Source of the DNA: Ampelomyces quisqualis
Lineage: Eukaryota; Ascomycota; Dothideomycetes; Pleosporales; Phaeosphaeriaceae
Direction of reading: 5' to 3'
NCBI GenBank assembly: GCA_018398575.1
Contig: JAGTXZ010000008.1
Location: forward strand, 248,001 to 312,000
DNA: 64,000 bases
Below, one piece after another: positions 11,335 through 22,972 of the stretch. A model generated the notes under the pieces. That model searched no databases and was not told the DNA's origin. It was given only the letters and a program-made list of their open reading frames with translations. Position 1 is the first letter of the stretch; each line of letters opens with the position of its first letter. A program made the position numbers and the translations under genes.

Positions 11335-12816
11335 TCATGCAGCCTTTTTCTCCTTCTCCTCATTCTCATTGACTGGTTGATACGGGTACTTGATTGTAAG
11401 ACACCATATGTCCAAGTAATCGCAAATCGTCCAGATGACATCCACAATAAAGCTGCCATGTACACCAACACTGAGTCCAAGACACATGAAGACAAAGGCA
11501 ACCTGGTAGACATCATCACCCAAAGCGCTGGGCCACCCAACGCCAATGTGATCTTGTAGCCATGGACCAAGAGAATCGATAACACCGTAGATGAGAGGGT
11601 AAATCAGGACGTTGCCTCGTGGGAAGCGGGATTTTGTGAGATGCGAGATGATCATGCGTCCAACGGAATAAGCATTGACGAGGCCGGCGTAAAAGATGAA
11701 GGGTACCAAATGGTTGTGCAGAATCATGGGTTGCAGGTACAGGTATGCTGGGATCAGGACCCAAGCTGCAGCGAAAGTGAGCAGGCCGAGGAGAGCGTCT
11801 CGCGCTTTCTGTCCACGAGCACGGCGTGCCTCCATGACATTAAGTGCACTACGATAGAATTAGTGCAGGTTCTTTCACAGCCGGACCTTGTTCGAAGCAT
11901 ACCTTGAGACCGTGTTGAAAACAAGTATGGCACCCGCGTATAACATGTACCACTCGTTCCATGCCAGATTGTATACCGCCTTAGGAATAAATTCGTATTG
12001 CGGCACTCCAACGGCAGAGAATAGCGAACGCTGCCAGAAGCTGCCCCCACCTACGTAGGCCGTGAAAGCGTAGATGATGCAAAGCGTCACGATACCCTCG
12101 ACTGGGCCCGAGACCACACCTAGTGTCAGGACATGGGTGTGGTATTCGTCCCATGTCTGAACGTAGAAAGTCAAGAGCGCTGCGCTTTTGTTAATAAGTA
12201 CTCCTGCTATGTCCTGCTTTCAGCGCTTACATGCAAACAGTGTGAGCACCGTCATCCATCCTTGTCCAAAATTCATTGTCGCCGAGAACAATAGCACCTC
12301 AAGCGTTGTGTTGACAGCGTCTACACCATGATCGAAGAGCTCACCGAGAGGTCCGCTCTGATGCGTCCTGCGTGCCTGACTGCCATCGACAGCGTCGAAC
12401 GTCTGGTAGAGAAAGAGCCCAATTGCCCAGCTAGCGTACACCCACGGCGGGCAGTCTTGGTCGAGCGTCGGTGTGTACCATAGCATGGTAAGGAAGTTTG
12501 CAACTACGAAGCCGAATCCAGAGAGCGTAATCTGGTGCGAGTGTGTTAGCGCTGGAGTAGGAGAGTTCTTCTCGTGGCATTGCAGAGGGGACGCGATGCG
12601 GGCGATGAACTCACGAGATTCGGCCTGCATTTGAGCGTCAGTAAAGTTCGCATACATGTGTAGCTGCGAGACTTACGCCATCCACATAGGAAAGCAGTGA
12701 ATAACAAAATACGTGTAGAAAGGTTTAAGCACATATCGGGACAGCAGACTGTGGTCGACGCCCGAGTACTTGTATTCCTTGAGTTTCGGCAGCTTATCTT
12801 GTCGTATGTAAACCAT
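11335..12816 (-). CDS. Choline/ethanolamine phosphotransferase
   Basis: Transfers phosphocholine or phosphoethanolamine from the CDP-alcohol to diacylglycerol, the last Kennedy-pathway step, in the ER membrane. Five exons (12816-12677, 12624-12615, 12531-12231, 12179-11903, 11848-11335) give 413 residues. The CDP-alcohol phosphotransferase motif D-x2-DG-x2-AR-x8-G-x3-D-x3-D is complete, from D96 to D121. Several hydrophobic spans follow, and the C-terminus is a short charged NENEEKEKKAA. The second exon is only 10 nt (GCCGAATCTC); it is required to join MWMA to PNLITLSG, the family-conserved start of the catalytic region. Sequence alone does not separate CPT1 (choline) from EPT1 (ethanolamine). 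Confidence 0.93.
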
Positions 12817-13269
12817 GGTGAATAGTTCTGGCTGGAAAAGTCCCAGCAGATTTCTACTGTTTTTGTTGTCGAGGAACAATGCAGGAGTTCAGGTGTTCCC
12901 GTTAGCGATGACGTGGGGCCCGCTCGAGCCCCCCGCTAAGTTACCGGTACGTCAAAACCATGGAAACTGGAACAACATATGACACGATCTTTCGTGACAG
13001 GCTTCACGTACAATCAAGTTGTCGAATCTGCGTTCGCTTTGCACAAGGATGCAACAGGGTTTGGTGGCCTGGACCCACTTTGCAGCACTTGTGGTAATGT
13101 GCTCAAACACCACTCAACGTCCAGGGCAGGAATTCAGGCAAGAGATTTCGTGAAACACGTTTCATTATGTAGGAACCGTGGTAGGACGGGCTATGTAGAC
13201 CAAGGCTGCTACGAGAAAAAACCTCGCCAGCAAGTCAAAGCACTAGCTCGGAGTGATCCTGTGGGGGTG
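12817..13269. other. Unassigned stretch left of transposase relic
   Basis: A plus-strand frame at 12979-13272 (97 codons) is open but has no recognisable domain, and it runs directly into the transposase relic. It may be the decayed 5' part of the same element. The first 100 bp should carry the phosphotransferase promoter. Confidence 0.35.
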
Positions 13270-13990
13270 TAATTGCGTAACCCAAGCGTCCTAGTAGAGA
13301 ATGTCTACAACTTGGACGAGAATACAGTTAAGCTGTCAATGCCCACCTCTGTAAAATCCCCTACAGTTAATAGTAACAAAAGTAATCATGTAGGTACGCG
13401 CGTAAAAAGAACCACCGTCACTGCTGCTAAGTGCATTAGCGGAGACAGTAAGAGTCTGGATCCTATGATTCTTTGGCTGGCTACTACCCAGGTATTTAAC
13501 AAGATAATTAGTTTCTCTTTCCTACTCTTAGATTGCATTGTGCGTGTAATGCGTCCAGTTATACTAATTTCATGATCAGTTTAGAGCAGCTCAGGTGTAT
13601 ATTTGACACTCAGAAGAAGGAATGTACTGACAGGAGACCCTGGGCTTGATACTTGATGTCTCTAGGACATAAAAGATTTTAAAATCTCGGAATATAACAG
13701 AAAACGTTAGATTACCATACCTGCCCTGTCATACGTGTCACAACACTCCCGAGGTCAGCTTTGCGCTACAACAAGCCAGAAATCGTATTCCCAGGTCAAT
13801 TCACAACGTGCAAAGGTATTTTAGCTTGCTATTCATTGCACGCCTATCAAGTGTGTTCCAACTCCTTTCTCTCCTTGCCAAAGCTTTGTGGCATGTAATC
13901 GTGAGATACTACCTGTAGTACAAAGCAGCTCTTGTAGAAGTGAAGTAGCCATGCTTGTCCTGCAAAAGAAGGGATATAAGCATAATCACA
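13270..13990 (+). pseudogene. Decayed Fot1/pogo-type transposase (Tc1-mariner DDE)
   Basis: At 13273-13495 the frame reads VLVENVYNLDENTVKLSM, then TRVKRTTVTAAKCISGDSKS and PMILWLATTQ, matching the first catalytic block of fungal Fot1/pogo DDE transposases. About 90 bp further on, in another frame, LRCIFDTQKKECTDRRPW resembles the later EWLTRVFDPQTKERxxGRPR block. Near 13705 LPYLPCHTCHNTPEVSF resembles the LPSHTSHxxQPCDVxVF block. Stops and frameshifts separate the blocks, and the intervening region that would carry the second catalytic Asp is degraded. The element cannot encode an active enzyme. No terminal inverted repeats could be assigned. Confidence 0.8.
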
Positions 13991-15695
13991 GCCAGATTAT
14001 TATACTACACTGGTTTTTCCAACCATCAGGCAAGTGCTCGAACTTCGATATATTGATGTAAGTCTCACGTCACGACACCCAAGCCCTACACTTCTCAAGA
14101 GGAAATCAGCTCCTTGCATTCTATTCGTACAGCAACGAACAATCTCAACGATAATATCTAGTGCATACTTTACTTCATCTGTCTCGACACCTCCCACGAC
14201 AAAACTCCAAAATACGATACGGTTCCCCACATACCCTACAATCCTCACACTCCATCGTCCCCCTATCCCCAGCGTTCTCCTGCCATGCGGATTTCGCAAT
14301 ACAACCGTAGATAATATCCCTGCCATGCCCACTCTCAACTCGCAGCCTAGCATTACTTGCCCTCGCGCGGAATGCACAGGTGCCGAACGTCAAGAAAAGA
14401 ATGTTGTGCTCGCAGCACAAAAGCTGCAAAGATGGGGCTGTTCCAATAACAGGGTCTATATTAAGTTAGAGATTTGACGGAGTGTTTGCTCGCCCGGTTG
14501 CTAGCACCTGCGATATTTTGCTGAGCGTTGCGTGCAGTTGCTGATCAAGAGATAATAAGTTGAGAAGTACATGTTGGTAGGTACCGTAATTTGGTATGAA
14601 AAAAAGCCAAATACTTCGCCCATACTTGCTCCGAACGGAGTTCACTATTGCCATGGTAAATCCCCTCATCGCTACCCCGTGCCATGGGAACCAAGTCCCC
14701 AAGCATCCCCAGAATGCAGATTGTAACAACAACATGTCACATGTTTAGGTTATTGAATCGTGTTCGGACTGATCTCAGCCTCAGCCTCGCAGCACGCCCA
14801 CCTCCGTCGTGCCGTTTACCTTTGATGGAACTTCTGGATCAAGTAACAATCCACAGCTACCTATCCAAACCCAAACCCAACCTTGTCATGCCTGCACACA
14901 ACTCCAACCCGAACAATCTCTACAAGTAAGGCATGCTACAGTGAACAAACCATCCAGCCCCAATCTCCACCCCTCTCTTCAAAACATCACCCCGCATCGA
15001 GCCAACTACCGTAGCCATTTTCCCCGCGGTATGCCAGCCCCGCCCCACCCAGAAGCCGGGGTAAATAAAAGCTCAACGCGCAATGAGTCAGCAAAGTCGA
15101 ATAGGAATATACACAAGAAAAAAGCAATCCGAACCGCCCACTTTCTCATTGCGCTATCAAATCCGCCCCCATTCAATGTATCTCCCAGTTCCCAGCTCCC
15201 AGCTCCCAGTTCCCAGCTCCCAGTTCCTAGCCCTTTCTTTTCCAGAGCGCGTGCTCGGGCCAAGAAAAGAGAAAGTGTTCAACTCTTCAGGTATCCAGCT
15301 CGAGGCACGGGTTGAGAAAACGACGTAGTTGCATAGGCTAGCTTGGGTTGAGTTGACAACGGACTAGGGTTGAAAGACGTACTTCAGAGTGGATTCTGGT
15401 AATGCCGGGTAGAAGCTGTGGATGCATGCGAGAGCTGCGTGGTGTACGTATGTAGGGAAAAGCTGCCCATTTCGATTGGAGCACGCTAGGTAGCGAAACT
15501 AAGTCTCATGTTGGCTGTTTAGAGATTTGTTCAGACTTGAATTCAAACGGTCGTTTTCAAGTATGCGTGTCATTTTCGCTTTCGTATGTGATTTACACGC
15601 TAAACGACCTGAAATGCTTCCCTACTGCCATCATTCTCAATTTCCATGCTGTCCGAGATATGGGGTATGCCAGGATGCACCCTTTCCCACGAGGC
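13991..15695. other. 1.7-kb gene-free stretch
   Basis: Several plus-strand frames of 80-170 codons are open here, but they are Pro/Ser/Thr/His-rich readings of CA- and CT-rich DNA with no domain and no supporting splice pattern. I call no gene. The stretch lies between the transposon relic and the 3' end of the NIPSNAP gene and contains the tandem repeat at 15182-15228. Confidence 0.5.
15182..15228. repeat. Short tandem repeat, CTCCCAG(TTC) units
   Basis: Six or so alternating copies of CTCCCAGTTC- and CTCCCAGC-type units lie head to tail. It is noncoding and probably a polymorphic minisatellite. Confidence 0.75.
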
Positions 15696-16837
15696 TTATG
15701 CTACGGTGCTCCATTCGCAGGGCACCAAAATTCTGCTCTTCATGGACTGAATGAGTGGCACCGTCTTGTGGACTGTCTCACCCCACCCTTCCTGGTTCCA
15801 GCTCTGCTCGCGGCGAACCTTTCGCTCCTCCAAGTTGGCAAACTGCCATAGATGGTGAACCGTGTTCAGCTCGCCAATCTGATTGAACCATGCACCGACA
15901 CCTTCCATGACCTCCCGGCGGGCCTTCAGTCCCTTGCGCCAGTGTGTCTCCCACTCAAGCAGGTTGCCAGGATGTAGTGTGTACGAGCGCAGCTCAAATA
16001 ATCCCCCCAGCTTACGGGGCGCCGTCGTCGGCCAGAAAGAGAACTCCTGCATGAGCGAACTGTGCTTGGCGTTGATTAATTTCTTCAGCTTCTTGTCGAA
16101 TTCGGCGAATTCGGGGTGGTTCTGTATGTTGTGTAGTGATTGATGATAGCCTTCGTAGCGCTGGTACTCCCAGATATGTACTGCATGCCGCTTGTGTCAG
16201 TATGACCACAAAACGCTCAGGTGAGTGCATGAAGGCTTACCAAATGTGTTGCAGTCGCCCACTTCGGTCCTCCAGCTGCCCACTAGGTGCACCTTGTTCT
16301 CGGGGATGCCAGCCATTTTCGGGTACCACTTTCCCACGAGCTCAGTGTATTCGTCCTGTTTGTCGGGCTTCACATCGTGGAAGACGATTGAGTGTACGTA
16401 TTTGCCGCGAGCCAGTACTTGCGAGAAGCTGCGCTCAATGTCTTTGTCGAGTTCCCGGCCCTCTGGAGTACCGTAAATGAGCGATGAGAGTGCTCCACCC
16501 TTCTTCTTGCCACCTTCTTGCTCGCGCTCACGGGCTTCTTCTGCAGTGTATGTTAGTGGACTCGGGGACATGAGCAAATTACATATGCTTCATTGCTGTG
16601 AGCAGACGCACTCTCTTGCTGTTCCTTCTGTCTCTGTGCAGCAATCAAGCTCTCGCGAAATTCCTGCTGTTTCTTGTTGAAGCTTGCAGCGCCGTTTGGC
16701 GTGATATCGCCGAGTGCGGGAGTTCGAGCTGAGCTTTGCACAGTAGCACCGGCGGCAAACGACCGAGAGCGGACTGCAAAAGCTTGTGTTGCGGGTAGAC
16801 TGTTCATCACACGCGCGCAGGCATTACGAGCGAGCAT
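15696..16837 (-). CDS. NIPSNAP family protein
   Basis: NIPSNAP proteins are mitochondrial matrix or outer-surface proteins with a ferredoxin-like dimeric alpha-beta fold; a mitophagy-signal role is known in animals, and the fungal role is unclear. Three exons (16837-16612, 16540-16241, 16180-15696) give 336 residues. The N-terminus (MLARNACARVMNSLPATQAF) looks like a mitochondrial presequence. A charged coiled-coil-like linker, RQKEQQEKEEAREREQE, spans the first intron. The two NIPSNAP repeats follow, with VHLVGSWRTEVGD, VHIWEYQRYEGY, LFELRSYTLHPG and the C-terminal VHHLWQFANLEERK. Confidence 0.92.
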
Positions 16838-17410
16838 CGTGGAGGTGCTGACGATGGGGGTGTAGTTGAACTTCGGCGGGAATGGACGGACGTGGGTGGC
16901 GGAGAGCTAGACGAAGCAAACGCAAAGAAAAGCACACGCTCGCGGCGGATTCGTGAAGAAAAGTGGTGATGCTGTGCGTCGTCTTCGAACACGTGCGTGG
17001 TATGTCAATGGTGAGCTTCCCCGCTCAGGTTCACTCATACAGCTGTCTCCCTGTCAATCCACCTCTAGCGCGCCTGCCCGGGTCGCTAAAGTCTAAAGAC
17101 TGGGGAAGGAGCCCCACCCACCCGAACATCGGTCCCTAAGCCTCACCACCACGTTAATCATCACATGCAAATTCAATGTCACCAGAAAGCGTTGGCCGAC
17201 TCGTTACCTGCAGACGGGCCTTTTCTCCGCCTTCACTCTACAAGATTCCGTCTCAAAGCCATCAGTTGTGCATTGTGGCGATGTCACGAAGCAGAAATAG
17301 ATTTCGAACAAGGTATTGAATGCGATATACGTGCATCACACACATCTCAACACAAAAAGAAGGTGCAATGTGATGAACCCCCCGACAGTGTCAGCCCCCA
17401 CCCATGCTCC
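16838..17410. other. Intergenic, no gene seen
   Basis: A 573-bp gap holding the NIPSNAP promoter and the 3' end of the FAD-oxidoreductase gene, both on the minus strand. No conserved frame or RNA gene is recognisable. Confidence 0.4.
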
Positions 17411-18955
17411 CTACCTAAACACCACGCAATAAGTCTGATACAACCCCCCAATCGGCCAAACCCTCAGAACCTTGTCGGTAAAGGTCAACTTCTCAGGCTC
17501 CTTGTCCGCCGCATCATTATCCACATCCTGCTTCTTCCTGCGCACCTTGTCATACATGTTCGGCAGCGCCTCTGCATGCCACTTCTTCCGCAGCTCATCG
17601 TACTTCGGGCGGTCGTACTGGGCCCAGAACTCCTCTTCTGTGTAAAAATTTGCTGCGTAGGAGACTTTCATGCCGCGCAGTTCGCGGAGCTTTTGTTCGA
17701 GGTCGCGGTTGGTTTTGCGAACCGCAGCTGGTGTAGGGTCTGTTGGGCCCCAGACGCCAAAGTTGAACGTGAGGTCGCCTTTGGGGTTGAGGTGAGTCGG
17801 GTTGGCTGTTTTTGGTTCTGTCGCTGTCGCTGCGCTGCTTTCCGTCTTGTAGAATGGCCAGCCTACGATCCCTTCCCGTGTTGTCTTTTTGCGGATAGGG
17901 CAGATCCACAATGGCCAGATACTCAGTTCCTTGTCCACGTAGTCCACGAAAGCCTCAGAGGTTTCTACAGTTAGTAGGAGGTCCTGGATAATTGCGCCGT
18001 CCGCTGTATTCGTGGCCAGCATTGCCCTGTAGATTGCGCGCGCCGTCGTGAGCGGGTTGATCAGCCAGCGAACAAATCGATTGTTGGGCAGCTTATAGTA
18101 TTTCAGGAAAACTTCGCCACTCCAGAAGGCGCCACGATCGTGTCTGAACAGATAGCTTTGCGTTGGGACTATCTCTGTGAATCCTTCCGGGGTACTCCTC
18201 GCATGCATGTAAAACCAGGGGTCGGTTGCACGGTCAAATCGCTGCCGTGGAAGCCCTTTGACCTCGGCGGCCGTAGAGGCAAGGTGTCGTCCCGTTATAA
18301 TGACTCCATGTTCCATGTTGTACTGCAGCGCTTCTATAAAATCGAAGGCCGCCTTGTCGTCGTTGCACATCTTGGCGAGGAGTTCGATGGTCTCATTGAC
18401 ACTTTTGGTATGACGGTAGATTAGTTTTACGGCATCTCCTGCCGGAGTCAGTCGAACTTTGAGCAGCGTGATTACTCCCAGGGTCCCTAAGGTGCACCTT
18501 GCACCATCGAACAAATCATGATTGATACCTTCATCTTTTGCTTGTACAATCTTGCCGTTGCCCAGTATCATCTCCACCTCGCCAATACTGCAGTCAAACA
18601 GCCCCTCTCTCCAGCCAGTGCTTTCCCCACTCGCGCCTGAGAACCCACCGCCCACAGTGATTCCCGGGAATTCCATCACAACTAGTGGCATCAGACCTTG
18701 AGGCAGGCACCGAGAGACAAGTGCATCCAGTGGAACATTAGGCTCGACGATTGCTGTTTGGGTAGAGACGTCAATGTCCAAAATGTGGTTGAGATGCGCT
18801 ATACATAGCTGGGGGGTCTCTGGTTCACGACGCCGAGTGGAGTTGGTAGATCCATGATTGATCCGAAAAGGGACTTGGGTCAAGTGAAATTGTGACACTT
18901 TGGCGGCCAGTTCTCGAACTGCCGAGCCGTGTTCATCGAGTGTGTAGCCATCCAT
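17411..18955 (-). CDS. DHCR24/DIMINUTO-like FAD-binding oxidoreductase
   Basis: A single-exon, 514-residue protein with an FAD_binding_4 (PCMH-type) domain. IVEPNVPLDALV and GITVGGGFSGASGES, then TLGTLGVITLLKVRLTP, are the FAD-contact segments, and the middle and C-terminus follow the delta(24)-sterol reductase (DHCR24/DWARF1) pattern. Animal and plant members reduce the sterol C24 double bond with FAD and NADPH. Fungi make ergosterol by a different C24 route, so the substrate here is unknown. No N-terminal membrane anchor is evident, unlike DHCR24. The lack of introns sets it apart from most neighbours. Confidence 0.8.
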   Translation of the reverse strand: MDGYTLDEHGSAVRELAAKVSQFHLTQVPFRINHGSTNSTRRREPETPQLCIAHLNHILDIDVSTQTAIVEPNVPLDALVSRCLPQGLMPLVVMEFPGITVGGGFSGASGESTGWREGLFDCSIGEVEMILGNGKIVQAKDEGINHDLFDGARCTLGTLGVITLLKVRLTPAGDAVKLIYRHTKSVNETIELLAKMCNDDKAAFDFIEALQYNMEHGVIITGRHLASTAAEVKGLPRQRFDRATDPWFYMHARSTPEGFTEIVPTQSYLFRHDRGAFWSGEVFLKYYKLPNNRFVRWLINPLTTARAIYRAMLATNTADGAIIQDLLLTVETSEAFVDYVDKELSIWPLWICPIRKKTTREGIVGWPFYKTESSAATATEPKTANPTHLNPKGDLTFNFGVWGPTDPTPAAVRKTNRDLEQKLRELRGMKVSYAANFYTEEEFWAQYDRPKYDELRKKWHAEALPNMYDKVRRKKQDVDNDAADKEPEKLTFTDKVLRVWPIGGLYQTYCVVFR

Positions 18956-19542
18956 CTTGTCAAGAACAGGGCCAGGACGATTGAATTACTGGAACTTGGT
19001 CTTATATACTTGAAGTGTGTGCTTCGGGAGCGCGGCCACATCCGGTTGCGACCCGTCAAAGGGAGGCTGAAAGAACAATATCAAGGATTTGCCGCTAATG
19101 GAGCCACAAGCCTCTCAATTGCATGTGTGCCCCTTGCGTTACCACACTCGTCGGCTTAAACGGCGACTATGTAGAGGTATAAGCCAGCATGCTTGGAGAA
19201 CGTGGCACTACGCAACTCTAACATAGCAACATGTTGCAGATAAAGTCGTTGAAGTATTTGGTATCTGTTGGCAATTCCAGCCAAGCGGAGTCGGTACCTA
19301 TGCCGTTTTTGTGCCCACATCCATTCGTATCATCGATAGAAAGTCCCAGGATGAGGTGTGGGCAATATCGAACTTCCTGAGATTGGCTCGCTAACAAGTG
19401 TAGATCTGGACGACTAAGGCTGTGAATAGGACCCGTCATATCGCAGCTCCTGTATTATGTTGCGCTAGCCCACATCACAGCTCGGGCAACAGAATGCTTC
19501 AAAACGAGAACTGTTTTTCAGTTGTGCTAAACTGATGCTCGA
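18956..19542. other. Intergenic, no gene seen
   Basis: A 587-bp gap between the FAD-oxidoreductase start and the RhoGAP stop, both on the minus strand. No supported feature was found. Confidence 0.4.
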
Positions 19543-21812
19543 CTAATCTTCGTCGAAGATTTGCATAACGTTGTCCAAGATCGTAATGATAACACGAGCT
19601 TGTAATCCGGCATCGGCCATGTTGTTACCCTTGTGAGGGCCCATGACGGAAGGTCTATGAGATGTCAGCGAAGTATGAGTGAAGCTTCAGAGAACACTTA
19701 CGCCCAGCATATGCCAAGATTGGCGGTACTCATTCGGTTCACTTCAGACGACTGCTGTACACGGTGGAGATGCAGAACTATAGCTCGGAGAGTGGCATAG
19801 TTTGGATCAGGCAATGCATTGATGAGTGCGTGCATAGAGTCTCGGCGCATAGTGTCATCATCAATGCGTGCAGCATCGATAAATTTGCCGTAGAAATCCC
19901 TCGTGAGAAGAGGATCAGGCAACTCGCGGAAGAATTGCTTCAACAGACCGGCAACGCTATTGACGTCTTGTTGGAAAGCTTCCGGGTTGCGAAAATCAAC
20001 TTGTGAGGCGTCTGGGCACAGTTAGCACATGCATGGATAGCCTAGCTCACTACGTGGCACGTACCATTATCAAAGAGCGCCTTCATTTGTTTCATGTGAG
20101 ATGAGGTTCCCGGTATACGATATATGCCTTCCACTTCGAGGCCAAACAAATCGACTGCCTGTATGCACTGGTACACAACCATAGGTACTGGGGAGCCATC
20201 GCGTCGGAACAGATCTTCTAAGGTCAATCCGAAAACTGGATTCAGAGGGGGTTGCGAGCTGTTGTAGAGGATGCCGCTGCTTTGCTGAGCTGTGGCTTGA
20301 CTTGCTGGTCCTCGTGGGTGGTCGGATTGGGGGTGTGAATTCTGAGCCACGGGCGAGTAGGCGGAATTGTGGTATTGCGGGACCTGTGCTTGCGGGACTT
20401 GCTGCTGTGGTGGCTGCACGTAGCCCGGGTATGAGGCCTGGGACGCAGGCTCGGATTGGAGGACGGACGGCGGTTGAGCATCTTGTTGTGGTAGTGCAAA
20501 AGAGGGCGGTGGCTGGCTCTGCATTTGCATCGACGTTCTACGGGCGCCACCGGCAGCGGGCGGCGGTGTTGGATGCGATTGTGCAGGAGCTTGAGTCGGG
20601 TGCTTTACGTAGTTGAGCTCAGATTTGCCTAGCGGCGCTTTTGTGGCGTGCTTTAAGATGTAGTCGTCAAAGTCCTTCTCGTTGTTGATTTGATAGATGA
20701 GCTGATTCACGCTGGGTGATGCCTGAACACTGCTGCCCTTGAGCGGCTGGGGAGTAACGACCTGGCCGTTGCTCACAACGAGCTTCTCGTTGAAGGAAGC
20801 TGCCATAGCTCAGCATCCAGAGCTGCGGGGAGGGGCTCAGTACATACCGTATTTCTGCATTTCCATGGTCAGTGCAGCATCCGTCTCCTTGACGAGGTCC
20901 AGAAGTGCTGCGACAGCCTGCGGGCGCGTCGTCGCCACCAGCTCCTTGCGAGCGGCCTGCGCGGCCTGGACTTTGCTGGCGTAGTCTTGGTCGGCGGCCT
21001 GTGTCTTGCGCTGCAGGTCCTCCTCGTGCTGCGCAGCCGACTTGGGTCCTTTGAGGCCGAACTTCCTGCCAGCGCCGGTGTCGCCTGTCTTGACGCGGTC
21101 GAGATCGTCGGCAATCTGGTCGTACTTGGCCTTGGCCTTCTCCGCCAGCTTTTCGGCGTCCTGGACCTTGTTCTCTGCGGCGAGGCCCTGCTGCTTCCAC
21201 GTCTTGCGGCTCGCATCCATCTTGTTCGCCAGCTGCAGCAGATTCTCGTGCATGGCATGCAGGGCCAGGCCAAACTGGGTGCCATTGTCGGCGATGCGCT
21301 CGTTGGCGTGCAGGACGTGCTCGAGCTGCGTCGAGTAGCTTTCGTGGCGTGTTTCCGGCTTGCGCAGGCCGTCGATGGTGAGGCGACTCAGCTTCTTGAG
21401 GCTGCCGGCGTGCTCTTCCTCCAGCGCGCCGCGACGCTTGAGGAAGCTGGAGAAGTCCTGCGGGCGCTTGTCAGCAGGGCAGGGCGCACGCTGCGTGCCG
21501 CGGAAGACGCACTCTGGCGCTCGCTATGCTGGCTTTGAGGCGGTTCAGCAGCGTCGACACGCCCACGTCAGAGTGCAGTACATCGTGCACGCGGTGTTGT
21601 GTCTGCGTGTCATGTGATGCATTGCGCTGCTCCGGCGACGTGGGGGCGGCTGCCTCGATGGGCGAGGACACCGGGGCGTCGTCGGTGGGCGCAGAGTGGG
21701 TGTGGAGGTCGGTACTGGAGTTGTCGGTGCTCTCCATGGGCGGGATCACGGGCGGGGCGGCCATTGCGGGGACGTGTGTCGGTGGTGATGTTGTTGTTGA
21801 TGTTGTCGTCAT
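19543..21812 (-). CDS. RGD1: F-BAR/RhoGAP protein (RGD1; GAP1 of MAT flank)
   Basis: Rho GTPase-activating protein that binds membranes through an F-BAR coiled coil and switches off Rho/Cdc42-type GTPases in polarity and actin control. Exons 21812-21513, 21457-20848, 20799-20065, 20011-19702 and 19654-19543 give 688 residues. The F-BAR region spans about 60-300, then a Pro/Gln-rich linker (about 350-480), then RhoGAP (about 497-680). The arginine finger lies in EGIYRIPGTSS (R531), and LLKQFFRELPDPLL and MGPHKGNNMADAGLQARV are further family landmarks. The third exon could start a few bases upstream (GAG instead of CAG acceptor), adding two residues. The GAP1 gene beside MAT in Cochliobolus heterostrophus is the positional counterpart. 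It is divergent from the next gene, with 245 bp between starts. Confidence 0.93.
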
Positions 21813-22057
21813 ATGCCCGGTCGCACCTGTCACTTGTTCCTGGGATGCAGCTACCGGTTCGGGCTGCGGCCGCTACAGCGCTAGCTTTGCACGGACGGCG
21901 GCTGCTGCATCATCTTCTCAACCTCATCTGTTACCAGAAGACTACATTTTTCGTCCACGTCGCCTGCTCGCTGCAGCAGTAGCCCCAGAAGCACTCCGCG
22001 CGCATTCGAACATCCAACTCGCAAATCCGACGCCGTTTCCCCTCCATCCAAGCCGTC
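21813..22057. promoter_or_regulatory. Shared promoter of RhoGAP and ORF1
   Basis: 245 bp separate the divergent start codons of the RhoGAP and PNPOx-like genes. The gap must contain both core promoters. No specific site was identified. Confidence 0.4.
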
Positions 22058-22972
22058 ATGGCCCCAGGCGAGCACCCTCCGACTACGACTACACCAAGTG
22101 GGTTGCCGGAAGAGGTAGTAACGTGCCTCCAGAACGCGCGATTTGTGAGTCCCATCTGTTTGCATTTGCCAGGTGCTGTTCTTCACCCGTCAGTAGACCG
22201 CTGATCGCCCCTGGCGAAACCCTTGCTTAACCCTTTGACATCCTTTGTCTCGTCCGCCATCCAACCCATGTCGCCACTTTCCCTACAGAACATCATCTAG
22301 AATGCACGCATCTTTCTGATCTTTGTCTAACCCCAATCTCAGCTCCATCTCGCAACATGTTCAAACAATGTTCCTCACGTCTCATTGATGAACTATACCT
22401 ACCTTCCCAGCACACCTTACTCCTCGACGCCCATAATCATTATGACCACCCCCCCAGCATCTCGCAAAACGCTTAATCTAGAATGCAATCCTCTCGTCTC
22501 ACTCTTGGTGCATGATTGGGTCTCGCATCGACCTCCCACCCTAAGTCAGCCAGGACGCTCACCTTCTCCAACACGGACTGCCCCACGCTCTGGATCTCTT
22601 GCCGAGCTTCTACTGGGAATGAACACTGCTTCATTGAGTCGGATCAGCACAACTATCAATGGTACAGCCGAGACTGTGTCCCCCGGGTCCGAGCAAGAGA
22701 GTTGGTTCAAAGCTCAGCATCTAGCTAACAACACGTTCGGGCCCAGTGGGGAGGAGCCCTACTCAAGTTCGCCTACGGGAGGAGGACTATGGGGTACTCC
22801 TGCGGTAATTTCGGGATCGGCGGGAGACAAAGGCTCGGGAGAAGGAGATGGTGGAACCAAGTGCTATGTGGAGGGCAAAGAAGTCAGAGTTGTCGTCGTT
22901 AAAATTCGAGACGGAAGAATTGCGGACTGGGAAGGTCGAGTGAGAGACTGGAGGCTGCATGATAACCACTAA
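22058..22972 (+). CDS. PNPOx-like FMN-binding split-barrel protein (MAT-flank ORF1)
   Basis: A member of the pyridoxamine 5'-phosphate oxidase-like family (yeast YLR456W/YPR172W type), with a predicted FMN-binding split barrel and unknown substrate. Exon 22058-22144 encodes MAPGEHPPTTTT..LPEEVVTCLQNARF. Exon 22343-22972 continues LHLATCSNNVPHVSLMNYTY, giving 238 residues. Later blocks are TLNLECNPLVSLLVHDWVSH and LLGMNTASLSRISTTINGTA, with the C-terminal EVRVVVVKIRDGRIADW. The intron is 198 nt, about four times the local norm. A gene of this family, called ORF1, lies beside MAT in Cochliobolus, which supports both the call and the MAT assignment. Confidence 0.88.

Noticed and set aside
14034..15315. 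Two plus-strand frames of 147 and 168 codons
   Set aside because: Composition is low complexity (Pro, Ser, Thr, His), there is no domain, and part is the tandem repeat at 15182.
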